Part shown: positions 16,981 to 25,391 of the stretch, one piece after another | How positions within the stretch are numbered: the stretch's first letter is position 1 | How the letters are laid out: each line of letters opens with the position of its first letter | Source: UBA1447 sp964627535 | GTDB lineage: Bacteria > Bacillota > Clostridia > Oscillospirales > Acutalibacteraceae | DNA length: 64,000 nt | NCBI GenBank assembly: GCA_964627535.1 | Contig: CAZVJW010000015.1 | Coordinates: 13,451-77,450 of the forward strand | Direction: 5' to 3' | Made by a program: the position numbers and the translations under genes | The notes under the pieces: generated by a model | What the model was told of the DNA's origin: nothing | Seen by the model: only the letters and a program-made list of their open reading frames with translations | Database searches by the model: none

Positions 16981-18446
16981 ATGAAAATACTATTGATTAA
17001 TGCCGGATCATTACAAGTTTCGCAGAAACCTGCGCTCCCTTTAGGTTTATTGTCAATTGCCACGTATTTAACAAATAGGGGACATGACGTTCAATTATAT
17101 GACAGAGCGGTTGAAAAAGGCCGTGAAAAAAAGTATTTAGACTCCTTTTCGCCGGATATCGTGGGAATTTCTGCGCCTTCTTTTAAATGTTATCCTGATG
17201 CAATTAAAATATCGAAAATTGTTAGAAAGAAAAATGTCCTTGTTGCTTGGGGTGGGCAGATCCCTTCAATGATACCTGATATCATTCTGAAAAGCGGCGC
17301 AGCGGATTTTATTGTTATTGGTGAAGGTGAGATAACTATGCTTGCCTTGGTCAATTCTATTATCGAGAAAACATCACCCCATAAGATTGATGGGTTAGCG
17401 TTTATTGAAAACGGCACACCAATAATAAACAAAAATAGAGAATTCGCTGATTTGGCGGATTTGCCAATTATTGATTTTAAATTTGTAAACTGCGAAAAAT
17501 ATTACGATAGAAATATTTACTGTGAAAGGATGTTGCATGTCTATTTATCCAAAGGCTGTACCGGACACTGTACATATTGTTACAGTCCGAGTTACTCAAA
17601 ATGTGTATGGAGATATCGCCCATCAGAATATTATCTGAGTGAACTTAGTTATCTTGTTGAAAATTATAAAATGGATGGTGTTTATTTCGTAGATGACTTG
17701 CTCAGCCCAAACAAAGAATATTTGTTTGGCTTGTGTGACAAGCTTATTCAAAGCAATCTCGGCATTTATTGGAATTGTAATATGCGTGCCGATACTTGCT
17801 CAAAAGAAGAACTTCAAAAAATGTATGATGCAGGTTGCAGATGGATATTCTTTGGTATTGAAAGTGGTTTCGAGCAAAGGCAGAAATCATTAAAAAAGGG
17901 TTGAATTTGGACAAGGCAAAAGAAATCATTAACGATTGTAATAAAATTGGAATAATATCTACAACCGCCTTTATAATTGGATTTCCTGATGAAACTGAGG
18001 ATGAGTTAAAAAGAACAATCGAATATGCTCAGGAAATAAAATCATCGGTTAAAATTGTTTTTTATTATGGAATTGTTCCAAACTCCAGTCTTTTTGATTA
18101 TTTGATAGAAAGCAAAAAGCTTGCCATTCCAAAATCCTACGAAGAATGGGGGAAATTGAAGTGGTACGATAAGTTTGGCAAAAATTTTTCTCAGGTTCCT
18201 TCCATAGATTTAAAAGTAGTTTCCAGTTATTTCCTTTTTAAGATTATTACATCAGAATCCAATAATCAAGGTACGAAAACGCGATTTTGGCTAAAGAAAG
18301 CAATTGGTCAAATTGTTGATACCTTAAAGTTAGGAACCTTAAAGTCAATATATTTAGTTTTATTGTCGGCAAAACAGTTTTTGGAAATTCTGTTTTATGC
18401 TATAATGTTTCCTAAAATTCGCAAGAAATATAAATTAGTATTATAA
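16981..18446 (+). CDS. Cobalamin-binding-domain radical SAM protein, family A copy 9, requires -1 frameshift
   Basis: The first frame (16981-17904, 307 aa) carries the whole B12-type domain and the radical SAM cluster motif SKGCTGHCTYCYSP, then stops at TGA 17902-17904 just after FFGIESGF. The rest of the protein continues in the -1 frame from about 17898 to 18446 (GLNLDKAKEIINDCNKIGI to FPKIRKKYKLVL), matching the paralogs without a gap. The switch point is A_AAA_AAG at 17892-17898, in the exact phase of a classic slippery heptamer. Either one A was lost from a run, or a programmed frameshift makes the full protein. The start ATG follows AAGGAGAT. It is the only family A gene on the plus strand. 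Confidence 0.82.
17892..17898 (+). other. Slippery heptamer A_AAA_AAG at frame switch
   Basis: Zero-frame codons are TTA AAA AAG GGT TGA. Slipping back one base at AAA-AAG gives GGG TTG AAT, restoring the family sequence. AAAGG ends about 11 bases upstream, similar to the internal ribosome site that stimulates dnaX frameshifting. No strong downstream hairpin was seen. At this position the paralog at 7186-8649 has seven A in a row, so a simple deletion is an equal explanation. Confidence 0.5.
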
Positions 18447-18486
18447 CCTTTATAAATATGCAAATTCGCTGTAATATGCCTTTATC

Positions 18487-18522
18487 AACCCCCCATTTTT
18501 TGGGGAGTTGTTTTATTTTTTA
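18487..18522 (+). terminator. Terminator after family A copy 9
   Basis: AACCCCCCA and TGGGGAGTT form a stem with one mismatch around a short T loop, followed by GTTTTATTTTTTATTT. It separates the family A gene from the family B operon. Confidence 0.75.
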
Positions 18523-18601
18523 TTTAGGTAGTTTTGCAGCATTAACAGTATTTAAAATAGTTTGTGTTCAATATAAGAAAAGAATCTTCAACCGCTTTGC
18601 C

Positions 18602-18630
18602 TTGCAAACTTGATTTTTAACTGTTATAAT
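18602..18630 (+). promoter_or_regulatory. Promoter of the glycosyltransferase-family B operon
   Basis: TTGCAA (18602-18607), 17 bases, TATAAT (18625-18630). The predicted leader of about 155 bases includes the MITE-like element at 18669-18771. With the terminator at 18487 this explains the 345-base gap. Confidence 0.65.
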
Positions 18631-18668
18631 ATATAAATCAAATAAATTGTATTCATTTTGTCTACCTA

Positions 18669-18771
18669 ATACTAATCCCTCTTTACAACACAGCTTAAAT
18701 TTCGGCACAAAAACCCATTTGTCAAAGGTTTTTACTTGATTTCATAGAGGTTTTATAATCGGGATTAGTAT
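18669..18771. repeat. MITE-like inverted-terminal repeat element, copy 3
   Basis: 103 bp, ends ATACTAATCCC and GGGATTAGTAT, same orientation and nearly the same interior as copy 2 at 7002. It stops only about 10 bases before the ribosome site of the glycosyltransferase gene, so it makes up most of that operon's leader. Confidence 0.88.
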
Positions 18772-18791
18772 AAAACAAGAAGGTGATTTTT

Positions 18792-19547
18792 TTGGGAAAG
18801 TTTTTAACGGTTTCCGTTGTTATCCCGACAATAAACGAGACGGATTCCTTGCGGGAAAATGTCGAAATTATTTTGAACACTTGCAGCCATACCGACTTGG
18901 AGGAAATCTTTATTGTCGTTTGCGAACGAACAACCCCCGAGTGCCTTTCCGTAATTGACAGCCTGAAGGCATTGGGAAGTGACGTTAATATCCGGCTTTA
19001 TCATCAAATAAATCCGGGCTTAGGTCCCGCGCTGCACGAATCAATGCAGCGGGTAACAGGGAGCCATGTGGTCAATATCGCGGCTGATTTGGATACCGAT
19101 GCTTATGCCGTAAAAAATATGATCAAAGTTGCCAAAGAAGATCCCGATGCAATCATTCTGGCCTCCAGATGGAAAAAAGGCGGCGGGTTTGTTGGATACG
19201 GCAAGGTTTACAAAGTTTTAAATTATATTTTTCAAAAGATGCTGCAAATACTTTTTTTTACCAAGGCGACTGATTTAACCTACGGCTTTCGGCTTGCCCC
19301 CGTGGATAAGGTGCTTTCCGTAACATGGGAATCAAAAGGGTTTCCTATCGGAACGGAGACCAATTTAAAAATGTTGAGGATGGGCTACAAAATAGTTGAG
19401 GTCCCCGCTGTATGGCGGGTTAGAAAACAAGGTGTTTCGCAGAACTCTCTTTTAATAAGACTTAAATATGTTTTTTCGGTATTTAAAGTCAGATTTGCAA
19501 GCATTGATTCCATTAAAAGCGATAGCGGCAGAGAGAGGATTGACTGA
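18792..19547 (+). CDS. Family 2 glycosyltransferase, polyprenol-phosphate sugar synthase type
   Basis: 251 aa from TTG 18792-18794, preceded by AAGAAGGTG at proper distance; an in-frame GTG three codons upstream lies within that ribosome site. SVVIPTINETDSL is the nucleotide-binding start of GT2 enzymes and NIAADLDTDAYAV carries the metal-binding Asp cluster. NPGLGPALHESM and WRVRKQGVSQ resemble dolichol/polyprenol-phosphate mannosyltransferase-like proteins. No C-terminal membrane helices are evident. It probably transfers a sugar from a nucleotide donor to a lipid phosphate or related acceptor. Its stop overlaps the start of the first family B gene by one base (TGATG), so it is translated together with the radical SAM array. 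Confidence 0.85.
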   Translation: MGKFLTVSVVIPTINETDSLRENVEIILNTCSHTDLEEIFIVVCERTTPECLSVIDSLKALGSDVNIRLYHQINPGLGPALHESMQRVTGSHVVNIAADLDTDAYAVKNMIKVAKEDPDAIILASRWKKGGGFVGYGKVYKVLNYIFQKMLQILFFTKATDLTYGFRLAPVDKVLSVTWESKGFPIGTETNLKMLRMGYKIVEVPAVWRVRKQGVSQNSLLIRLKYVFSVFKVRFASIDSIKSDSGRERID

Positions 19548-21469
19548 TGGAAAAGAAAAATATTTATATGATTCAGCCGAATTATCTCTACGGCAAATCT
19601 GCCCATTTGCCCTATGCGGCAGGTGCGATTATAGCATATGCCTGGAAAAACGAGGATGTGAAAGCCGGCTATATATTGAAAAATATTCAATTTAAAAGAG
19701 AAAGCATTGACCATGTTGTCCGTGAAGCGGAAAGCCCGTTTTTAGTAGGTTTTTCTACCTATATATGGAATTTTGAATACAATAAGGCCTTGGCAAAAAA
19801 GTTTAAAGAGACATATCCAACCTGCATCATTCTTTTCGGCGGCCATCATGTCGGTCCCGGCGAAGAGCTTTTAGCGCGTTATGATTTTATTGATATTTTG
19901 GTTCACAGCGAAGGGGAGGAGCCTTTCACTCAAGTACTTCTATCATACCTTGGGAAGAAATCATTAGAGGATATTCCAAACCTGTCTATAAGAAAAAACG
20001 GCAACCTTATCAATACGGGGTTTCAAGCATACACCGTCTGTAATTATCCTTCGCCATATTTGGAAGGATATTTTGATCAATTTTTCATTGATTATCCTGA
20101 TCTTGATTTTATGTTTTTGTTTGAAACCAACCGGGGGTGTGCTTATAATTGTGCCTACTGTGACTGGGGAAGTTTGAAAACTAAAATCAGGCAGTTTCCG
20201 ATGGAGAAAATTTACAAGGAGTTCGTATGGGCATGCGAAAAGAGAATTGAGTTTTTCGGCTGTGCTGACGCGAATTTCGGAATTCTGCACAGGGACGAAG
20301 CCATTATAGACCAGCTTATAGAACTCAAAAATAAAACCGGATACCCGCAAAAATTCCAAACCTCCTATGCAAAAAACAACAGTGAAAGAATTTTCAATAT
20401 CGGCAAAAAATTGGACGACAGCAACATGAACAAAGGCGTAACCCTTGCCTTTCAAACCATGTCCCCGGTTGCAGCCGAAAATGTCGGCAGAACCAATATA
20501 AGCATGACGCATTATACCGATTTGATGAATATGTATAACGCGGCAAAAATCCCCACCTATACCGAACTTATTCTCGGTTTGCCCGGTGAAACCTATAAAA
20601 GCTTCACGGATGGCATAGGCATGCTTTTAAAAGCCGGTCAGCATCACTCAATATATGTCCATAATTGCGAATGGCTTCCGTGTTCGGCAATGGGCAGCAA
20701 AGGGTATGTCGACAAATTTAAAATCGCAACTACCTTTATCCCTTTAAATCAACCCCATATGGAATCTCCTAAAGGTGATGAAATCCCGGAATATTCCCAA
20801 ATAGTAACCGGAACATATTCAATGGATAATAATATGTGGATAGAAATGAACATGATTTCCTATGTTGTTCAATGTTTTCATCACATGAGCCTGCTGCAGT
20901 TTTTTGCGATATATCTTTATTATGAGCAAAATGTTGATTATATTGATTTTTACGAGCGTTTGCTGAAATTTATGGAAAGCAATCCATCCACCATCTGCGG
21001 CAGAGTTTTTGCCTCTGTAAGGCAACAGCTGCAGGATGTTGTTAGAGGTACCGGTTCGCTTGTTTGTTTTGACGAAAAATTCGGCGATGTTGCCTGGTCG
21101 TTTGAAGAGTACGCATTTTTGGAAATTGTTTACGATCTTATTATTTTTTATGATGAAATGAAAGAATTTTTGACTTCCTTTGCAATAGAAAATGATATTC
21201 TTGAGGATATGCTGCTTTTTCAGCGAAACATGATAAAAATCCCGAATAAAAAAGAAACTGCTTTTAAAATCAATTACAATTTCCCAAGTTATTTCGCCGG
21301 CAAGTTCAAAAACGAAAACACAGCGCTTGCTAAGCAAAAAACCACCGTTACCGTCAGGGACGACATGAACATAGACGGTTGGGTTGATTACGCCCGCATC
21401 GTTGTCTGGTACGGCAGAAAAGAAAGCAAAAATATTTATACCGACAGCGTAACGGTTGAGGACAATTAG
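19547..21469 (+). CDS. Cobalamin-binding-domain radical SAM protein, family B copy 1
   Basis: 640 aa. The N-terminal 150 residues look like a degenerate B12-binding domain (NIYMIQPNYLYG, FSTYIWNFEYNKALAKKF, FGGHHVGPGEE). C198, C202 and C205 in ETNRGCAYNCAYCDWG hold the 4Fe-4S cluster. ADANFGI, YAKNNSERIF and ELILGLPGETY are barrel motifs. The last 200 residues form a family-specific domain ending with WVDYARIVVWYGRK. The family is longer than family A and clearly separate from it. A methylase-like radical reaction is expected from the domain pair; the acceptor is unknown. Confidence 0.9.
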   Translation: MEKKNIYMIQPNYLYGKSAHLPYAAGAIIAYAWKNEDVKAGYILKNIQFKRESIDHVVREAESPFLVGFSTYIWNFEYNKALAKKFKETYPTCIILFGGHHVGPGEELLARYDFIDILVHSEGEEPFTQVLLSYLGKKSLEDIPNLSIRKNGNLINTGFQAYTVCNYPSPYLEGYFDQFFIDYPDLDFMFLFETNRGCAYNCAYCDWGSLKTKIRQFPMEKIYKEFVWACEKRIEFFGCADANFGILHRDEAIIDQLIELKNKTGYPQKFQTSYAKNNSERIFNIGKKLDDSNMNKGVTLAFQTMSPVAAENVGRTNISMTHYTDLMNMYNAAKIPTYTELILGLPGETYKSFTDGIGMLLKAGQHHSIYVHNCEWLPCSAMGSKGYVDKFKIATTFIPLNQPHMESPKGDEIPEYSQIVTGTYSMDNNMWIEMNMISYVVQCFHHMSLLQFFAIYLYYEQNVDYIDFYERLLKFMESNPSTICGRVFASVRQQLQDVVRGTGSLVCFDEKFGDVAWSFEEYAFLEIVYDLIIFYDEMKEFLTSFAIENDILEDMLLFQRNMIKIPNKKETAFKINYNFPSYFAGKFKNENTALAKQKTTVTVRDDMNIDGWVDYARIVVWYGRKESKNIYTDSVTVEDN

Positions 21470-23404
21470 ATGAAAAAGAAAAACTTATATTTCGTGCAAG
21501 TTGGCTTTTCGTTTGACCGTTCGCTTTATTTTCCATATGCGGTTGGCGCAATTGCAGCATATTCTTTTCAAAACGAATGGGTAATAAATGAATTCGAAGT
21601 ACGGGAGTTCCTTTTTTTTCGCGAAAATTTGGATGCGGTTCTTTACCGTTTACAAGAGCCTTATCTTGTCGCTTTTTCGAACTATATTTGGAATTTCGAA
21701 TACAACAAGGCCTTTGCAAAAAAGCTGAAGACTTTGTATCCAAGATGCATAATTGTTTTCGGAGGGCACAATGTGCCGGAGGGCAATTCTCTGCTTTCTG
21801 AAGAACCCGAAATTGACATTTTAATACACGGTGAGGGAGAAGAACCGTTTTTAGAACTGCTCAAAGCCCTGCCTTCTCTCACACTTCAAAGCGTACCGAA
21901 TATTTCCTTCCGCGGCGAATGCGGGGAACTCATCGAAACCCGAAAAGAGGCATGCAAGAATATTGAGCGCTACCCGTCTCCATACTTGACGGGGATGTTT
22001 GATAAATTGATTGAAGAAAATAAAAAAGTGGATTTTCTTGCCGTTTTAGAAACCAACAGAGGATGTCCTTTCAATTGCTCCTATTGCGACTGGTGCGCCG
22101 GGCGGACGGTGAGATTTTTCCCGATGGAAAAAGTCAAGTCGGAGATTAATTGGCTGGCGGAACACAAAATCGAATACTGCTTCTGCGCGGATTCAAATTT
22201 TGGCATGTTCCCGCGGGATACCGATATTGTGAATTATTTAACCGAAACCAAAAGCGCTAAAGGATATCTGAAAGTTTTCCGGCCCTGTTACGCAAAAAAC
22301 AGCGATGATGCTGTTTTTCGGATTTGTCAAAAACTGAACACCGCCGGTATGGATAAGGGGGCGACCCTGGCATATCAAACCCTGTGTGATGACGCTTTGA
22401 TTAATATCAACCGTAAAAATTTGACCTTGGATAGATTTTCAAATCTTCTTTCGAAATATAATGAAGCAGGGATTCCGTCTTACTCAGAACTCATCCTCGG
22501 TTTGCCCGGCGAAACCTATGAAAGCTTTTGCACCGGGCTTTGCGAGCTGCTTGAAGCCGGTCAGCACAATTCCGTCAGCGTTTACTATTGCGAGCTTTTG
22601 GTCAACTCCGAAATGGCTCAAAAAGAATATATTGAAAAACATTGTATTCAAACCGTAAGGGTGCCTTTTAATCATATTCACAGCGCAGCCGGGTCCGGGC
22701 AGAATGAAATTCTTGAATATTCTACGCTGGTTGTAGGCACAGCCACCTTAAGTAGGGAAATGTGGGTTAAGGCAAACATGTTTTCGGTATGTGTTCAGTC
22801 TTTTCACAGTTTGGGTTTACTGCGTTGTTTTGCCATCTATCTCTATTATGAAAGCAAAGTTAAGTATTTGGATTTTTACAATCAACTTTTAAAATGGATA
22901 CATACCGCCGAAGGCACCCTTGTGCATACTATTTTCACCGAAATTGAGGAAAAGCTGAAAGACACAAAAACAGGTAATTGGAATTACTATAATGACAAGT
23001 TCGGGGAAGCGGTATGGTTTTTCGAGGAAGGCGTTTTTCTTGAAACGGTTACCCATTATGACCGTTTCTGGGAAGAAATCATTCCTTTTCTCGGAAGTTT
23101 CATGTTTGATGAAAAAATCCGCAGCGATCTTTTAAAATATCAAAAATCAGTCATAAAGTGCCCAAATAATAAAGATATTAATGTTGAATTGCATTATGAT
23201 TTTTACGAGTACTTTTTGCATATTTACACCGGTAAATATCATCAGCTTGAAGGCAGGAAAAATATTTTACATATCAAAAACGAAAGTGAAATATTAAGTT
23301 TGAAGGATTATGCACGGGAGACCGTCTGGTACGGCAGACGCAGGGGTGCTACCCTGCATACAAACAACAAAGGTGAGGCACTTATCGAATATATACCGGA
23401 TTGA
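21470..23404 (+). CDS. Cobalamin-binding-domain radical SAM protein, family B copy 2
   Basis: 644 aa. Its ATG directly follows the stop codon of the previous gene, so translational coupling is almost certain. ETNRGCPFNCSYCDWC contains a fourth Cys right after the usual CDW, shared only with copy 3. YFPYAVGAIAAYSF, FGGHNVPEGNS and HGEGEEPFLELL make up the B12-type domain. ELILGLPGETYESFCTG is highly conserved with the other copies. The C-terminus ends YARETVWYGRRRG followed by a short tail. Confidence 0.9.
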   Translation: MKKKNLYFVQVGFSFDRSLYFPYAVGAIAAYSFQNEWVINEFEVREFLFFRENLDAVLYRLQEPYLVAFSNYIWNFEYNKAFAKKLKTLYPRCIIVFGGHNVPEGNSLLSEEPEIDILIHGEGEEPFLELLKALPSLTLQSVPNISFRGECGELIETRKEACKNIERYPSPYLTGMFDKLIEENKKVDFLAVLETNRGCPFNCSYCDWCAGRTVRFFPMEKVKSEINWLAEHKIEYCFCADSNFGMFPRDTDIVNYLTETKSAKGYLKVFRPCYAKNSDDAVFRICQKLNTAGMDKGATLAYQTLCDDALININRKNLTLDRFSNLLSKYNEAGIPSYSELILGLPGETYESFCTGLCELLEAGQHNSVSVYYCELLVNSEMAQKEYIEKHCIQTVRVPFNHIHSAAGSGQNEILEYSTLVVGTATLSREMWVKANMFSVCVQSFHSLGLLRCFAIYLYYESKVKYLDFYNQLLKWIHTAEGTLVHTIFTEIEEKLKDTKTGNWNYYNDKFGEAVWFFEEGVFLETVTHYDRFWEEIIPFLGSFMFDEKIRSDLLKYQKSVIKCPNNKDINVELHYDFYEYFLHIYTGKYHQLEGRKNILHIKNESEILSLKDYARETVWYGRRRGATLHTNNKGEALIEYIPD

Positions 23405-23431
23405 ACTTTTGTTTTTAGTTAAGGAGCTTCA

Positions 23432-25360
23432 ATGAAGAAGAATATCTATTTTGTTCAAGCCGGGATGGCTTATGACAAAGCTGTTTATTTGCCCTATGCC
23501 GCAGGTTGCCTGGCCGCATACGCATGGCAGGATGAACTTGTGCGGGAAGAGTATGAAATCGCGGATTTTTTATTCCGCCATGAAGCTGTCGAAATCGCAT
23601 TTTCAAAAATCAAAATTCCTTATATGGTTGCTTTTTCCTGCTTTATTTGGAATTATGAATACAACAAAGTGTTGGCAAAAATGGTTAAAGAAAAGTATCC
23701 TGCGTGTTTGATTGTTTTCGGCGGACATAATATCCCTGATGATTTCTCGGTACTTGAAGCGCTGGATTTTGTTGATTTTCTTTTTCACGGTGAAAGCGAA
23801 GAGTCTTTTTCGGCGCTGCTTAAAGCCCTGGTTTCGGGCAGATCCTATAATGCCGTTCCGAATATTTCCTTTAGGCGTGAAGACGGCACATTGTTCAGAA
23901 CCCATATGGTTAATTATAACAGTGTTGAAAACCACCCCTCCCCTTATCTGCTCGGTTTATTCGATAAATATCTTAAAGGAAGCTCCCCCGATGAGTTTTG
24001 CTATATAATCGAAACCAATCGGGGATGCCCCTACCGCTGTGCTTATTGCGACTGGTGCTTTTCAACCAACCTAAAACTGTTTCCTATGGATAGAATTAAG
24101 AAGGAAATCGAATGGTTTGCGGCGCAAAAGGCCGAATATATTTTTTGTGCCGATGCTAATTTCGGAATATTGGAAAGAGATCTTGAAATAGCGCAATGGA
24201 TTGTTGATGTTAAAATGCGCACAGGCTATCCTCTTATTTTTAACGGCTGTTATGCAAAAAACAGCAATGATATCGTTTTTGAAATATCCAAATTGCTGTT
24301 TGACCACAAAGCAAATAAAGCCGCAACACTTGCCTATCAGTCAATGAATGTTACCGCCTTGGAAAATGTCAACAGAAAGAATTTCTCTGTTATGAACTTT
24401 TCCAAATTGCTGCAAAGGTACAGCGAAGCAGGTATTCCAACCTATACCGAGATGATTTTAGGCCTCCCCGGTGAAACCTACGAAAGCTTTTGTACGGGGC
24501 TTTGTAATCTAATCGAAGCAGGCCAGCACAGTAATTCCACCGTATATGCATGCCAGGTCTACTGCAACTCATTATTGGCGCAAAAAGAGTATCAGGAAAA
24601 ATTCGGTATCAAGGTTGCGCACATGCCTATAAACTACATCCGCTTTTTACCGCCTCAGCCGGATGAAATCCAGGAGTACATTGATTTGGTCGTAGCAACC
24701 GGCACAATGAGCAGAGAAAAGATGGCAGACGCGATGATATTCTGCACCTGTCTGCAGTGTTTTCATCATATAGGTTTGTTAAGATGCTTTGCTGTTTATC
24801 TCCGGTATGAAAAATCCGTTTTTTATCTTGATTTTTACAACAAACTGCTTGATTACATTTTTGCAGCCGAAGGCACTCTTGTTAATCAGATTTTTATACG
24901 TTTCCGTGAAATGTGCCTCGACTGTTCTGTGGGTGAATGGACTTATTGCGATAAACGGTTCGGCGATACAGGCTGGTTTCTCGAGGAAGGCGCATTTTTA
25001 GAGCTTATATATGATTATGAAGTCTTTTGCAAAGAAATCCGGCCTTTTTTGGACAGCTTTGAAATTGACGAAGGTGTTTATTCGGAAATGTTGTTCTATC
25101 AGCAAAACATAATCAGGGTCCCCGGTCAACACACGGTAACGCTCTCCCTTCATCACGATTTCTACACCTATTATTTTAATATATTTTCGAACAACTATAA
25201 ACCGCTGGTTCAAATTAAGAACAAATTGACTGTCAAAGTGGATACCGAAGTTTCAAATTGGAAGGATTATGCAAGGATTGTCATGCTTTATGCAAAACGC
25301 CGCGGCGACACCGTTATCACAAACACAAAAAAGAATGTGCGGCTTGAATATCTAAAATAA
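23432..25360 (+). CDS. Cobalamin-binding-domain radical SAM protein, family B copy 3
   Basis: 642 aa with cluster ligands C199, C203 and C206 (ETNRGCPYRCAYCDWC). It has TAAGGAG 7-8 bases before the ATG, 27 bases after copy 2. Within the B12-type domain the usual HGEGEE is HGESEES, and the loop FGGHNIPDD aligns with copy 2; these two copies are each other's nearest relatives by eye. CADANFGI, YAKNSNDIVF and EMILGLPGETYESF follow. At the end YARIVMLYAKRRG departs from the VWYGRR consensus, a possible specificity difference. Confidence 0.9.
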   Translation: MKKNIYFVQAGMAYDKAVYLPYAAGCLAAYAWQDELVREEYEIADFLFRHEAVEIAFSKIKIPYMVAFSCFIWNYEYNKVLAKMVKEKYPACLIVFGGHNIPDDFSVLEALDFVDFLFHGESEESFSALLKALVSGRSYNAVPNISFRREDGTLFRTHMVNYNSVENHPSPYLLGLFDKYLKGSSPDEFCYIIETNRGCPYRCAYCDWCFSTNLKLFPMDRIKKEIEWFAAQKAEYIFCADANFGILERDLEIAQWIVDVKMRTGYPLIFNGCYAKNSNDIVFEISKLLFDHKANKAATLAYQSMNVTALENVNRKNFSVMNFSKLLQRYSEAGIPTYTEMILGLPGETYESFCTGLCNLIEAGQHSNSTVYACQVYCNSLLAQKEYQEKFGIKVAHMPINYIRFLPPQPDEIQEYIDLVVATGTMSREKMADAMIFCTCLQCFHHIGLLRCFAVYLRYEKSVFYLDFYNKLLDYIFAAEGTLVNQIFIRFREMCLDCSVGEWTYCDKRFGDTGWFLEEGAFLELIYDYEVFCKEIRPFLDSFEIDEGVYSEMLFYQQNIIRVPGQHTVTLSLHHDFYTYYFNIFSNNYKPLVQIKNKLTVKVDTEVSNWKDYARIVMLYAKRRGDTVITNTKKNVRLEYLK

Positions 25361-25391
25361 AGGTTTACCGCTTAAGGAGATTGATTTTCCG

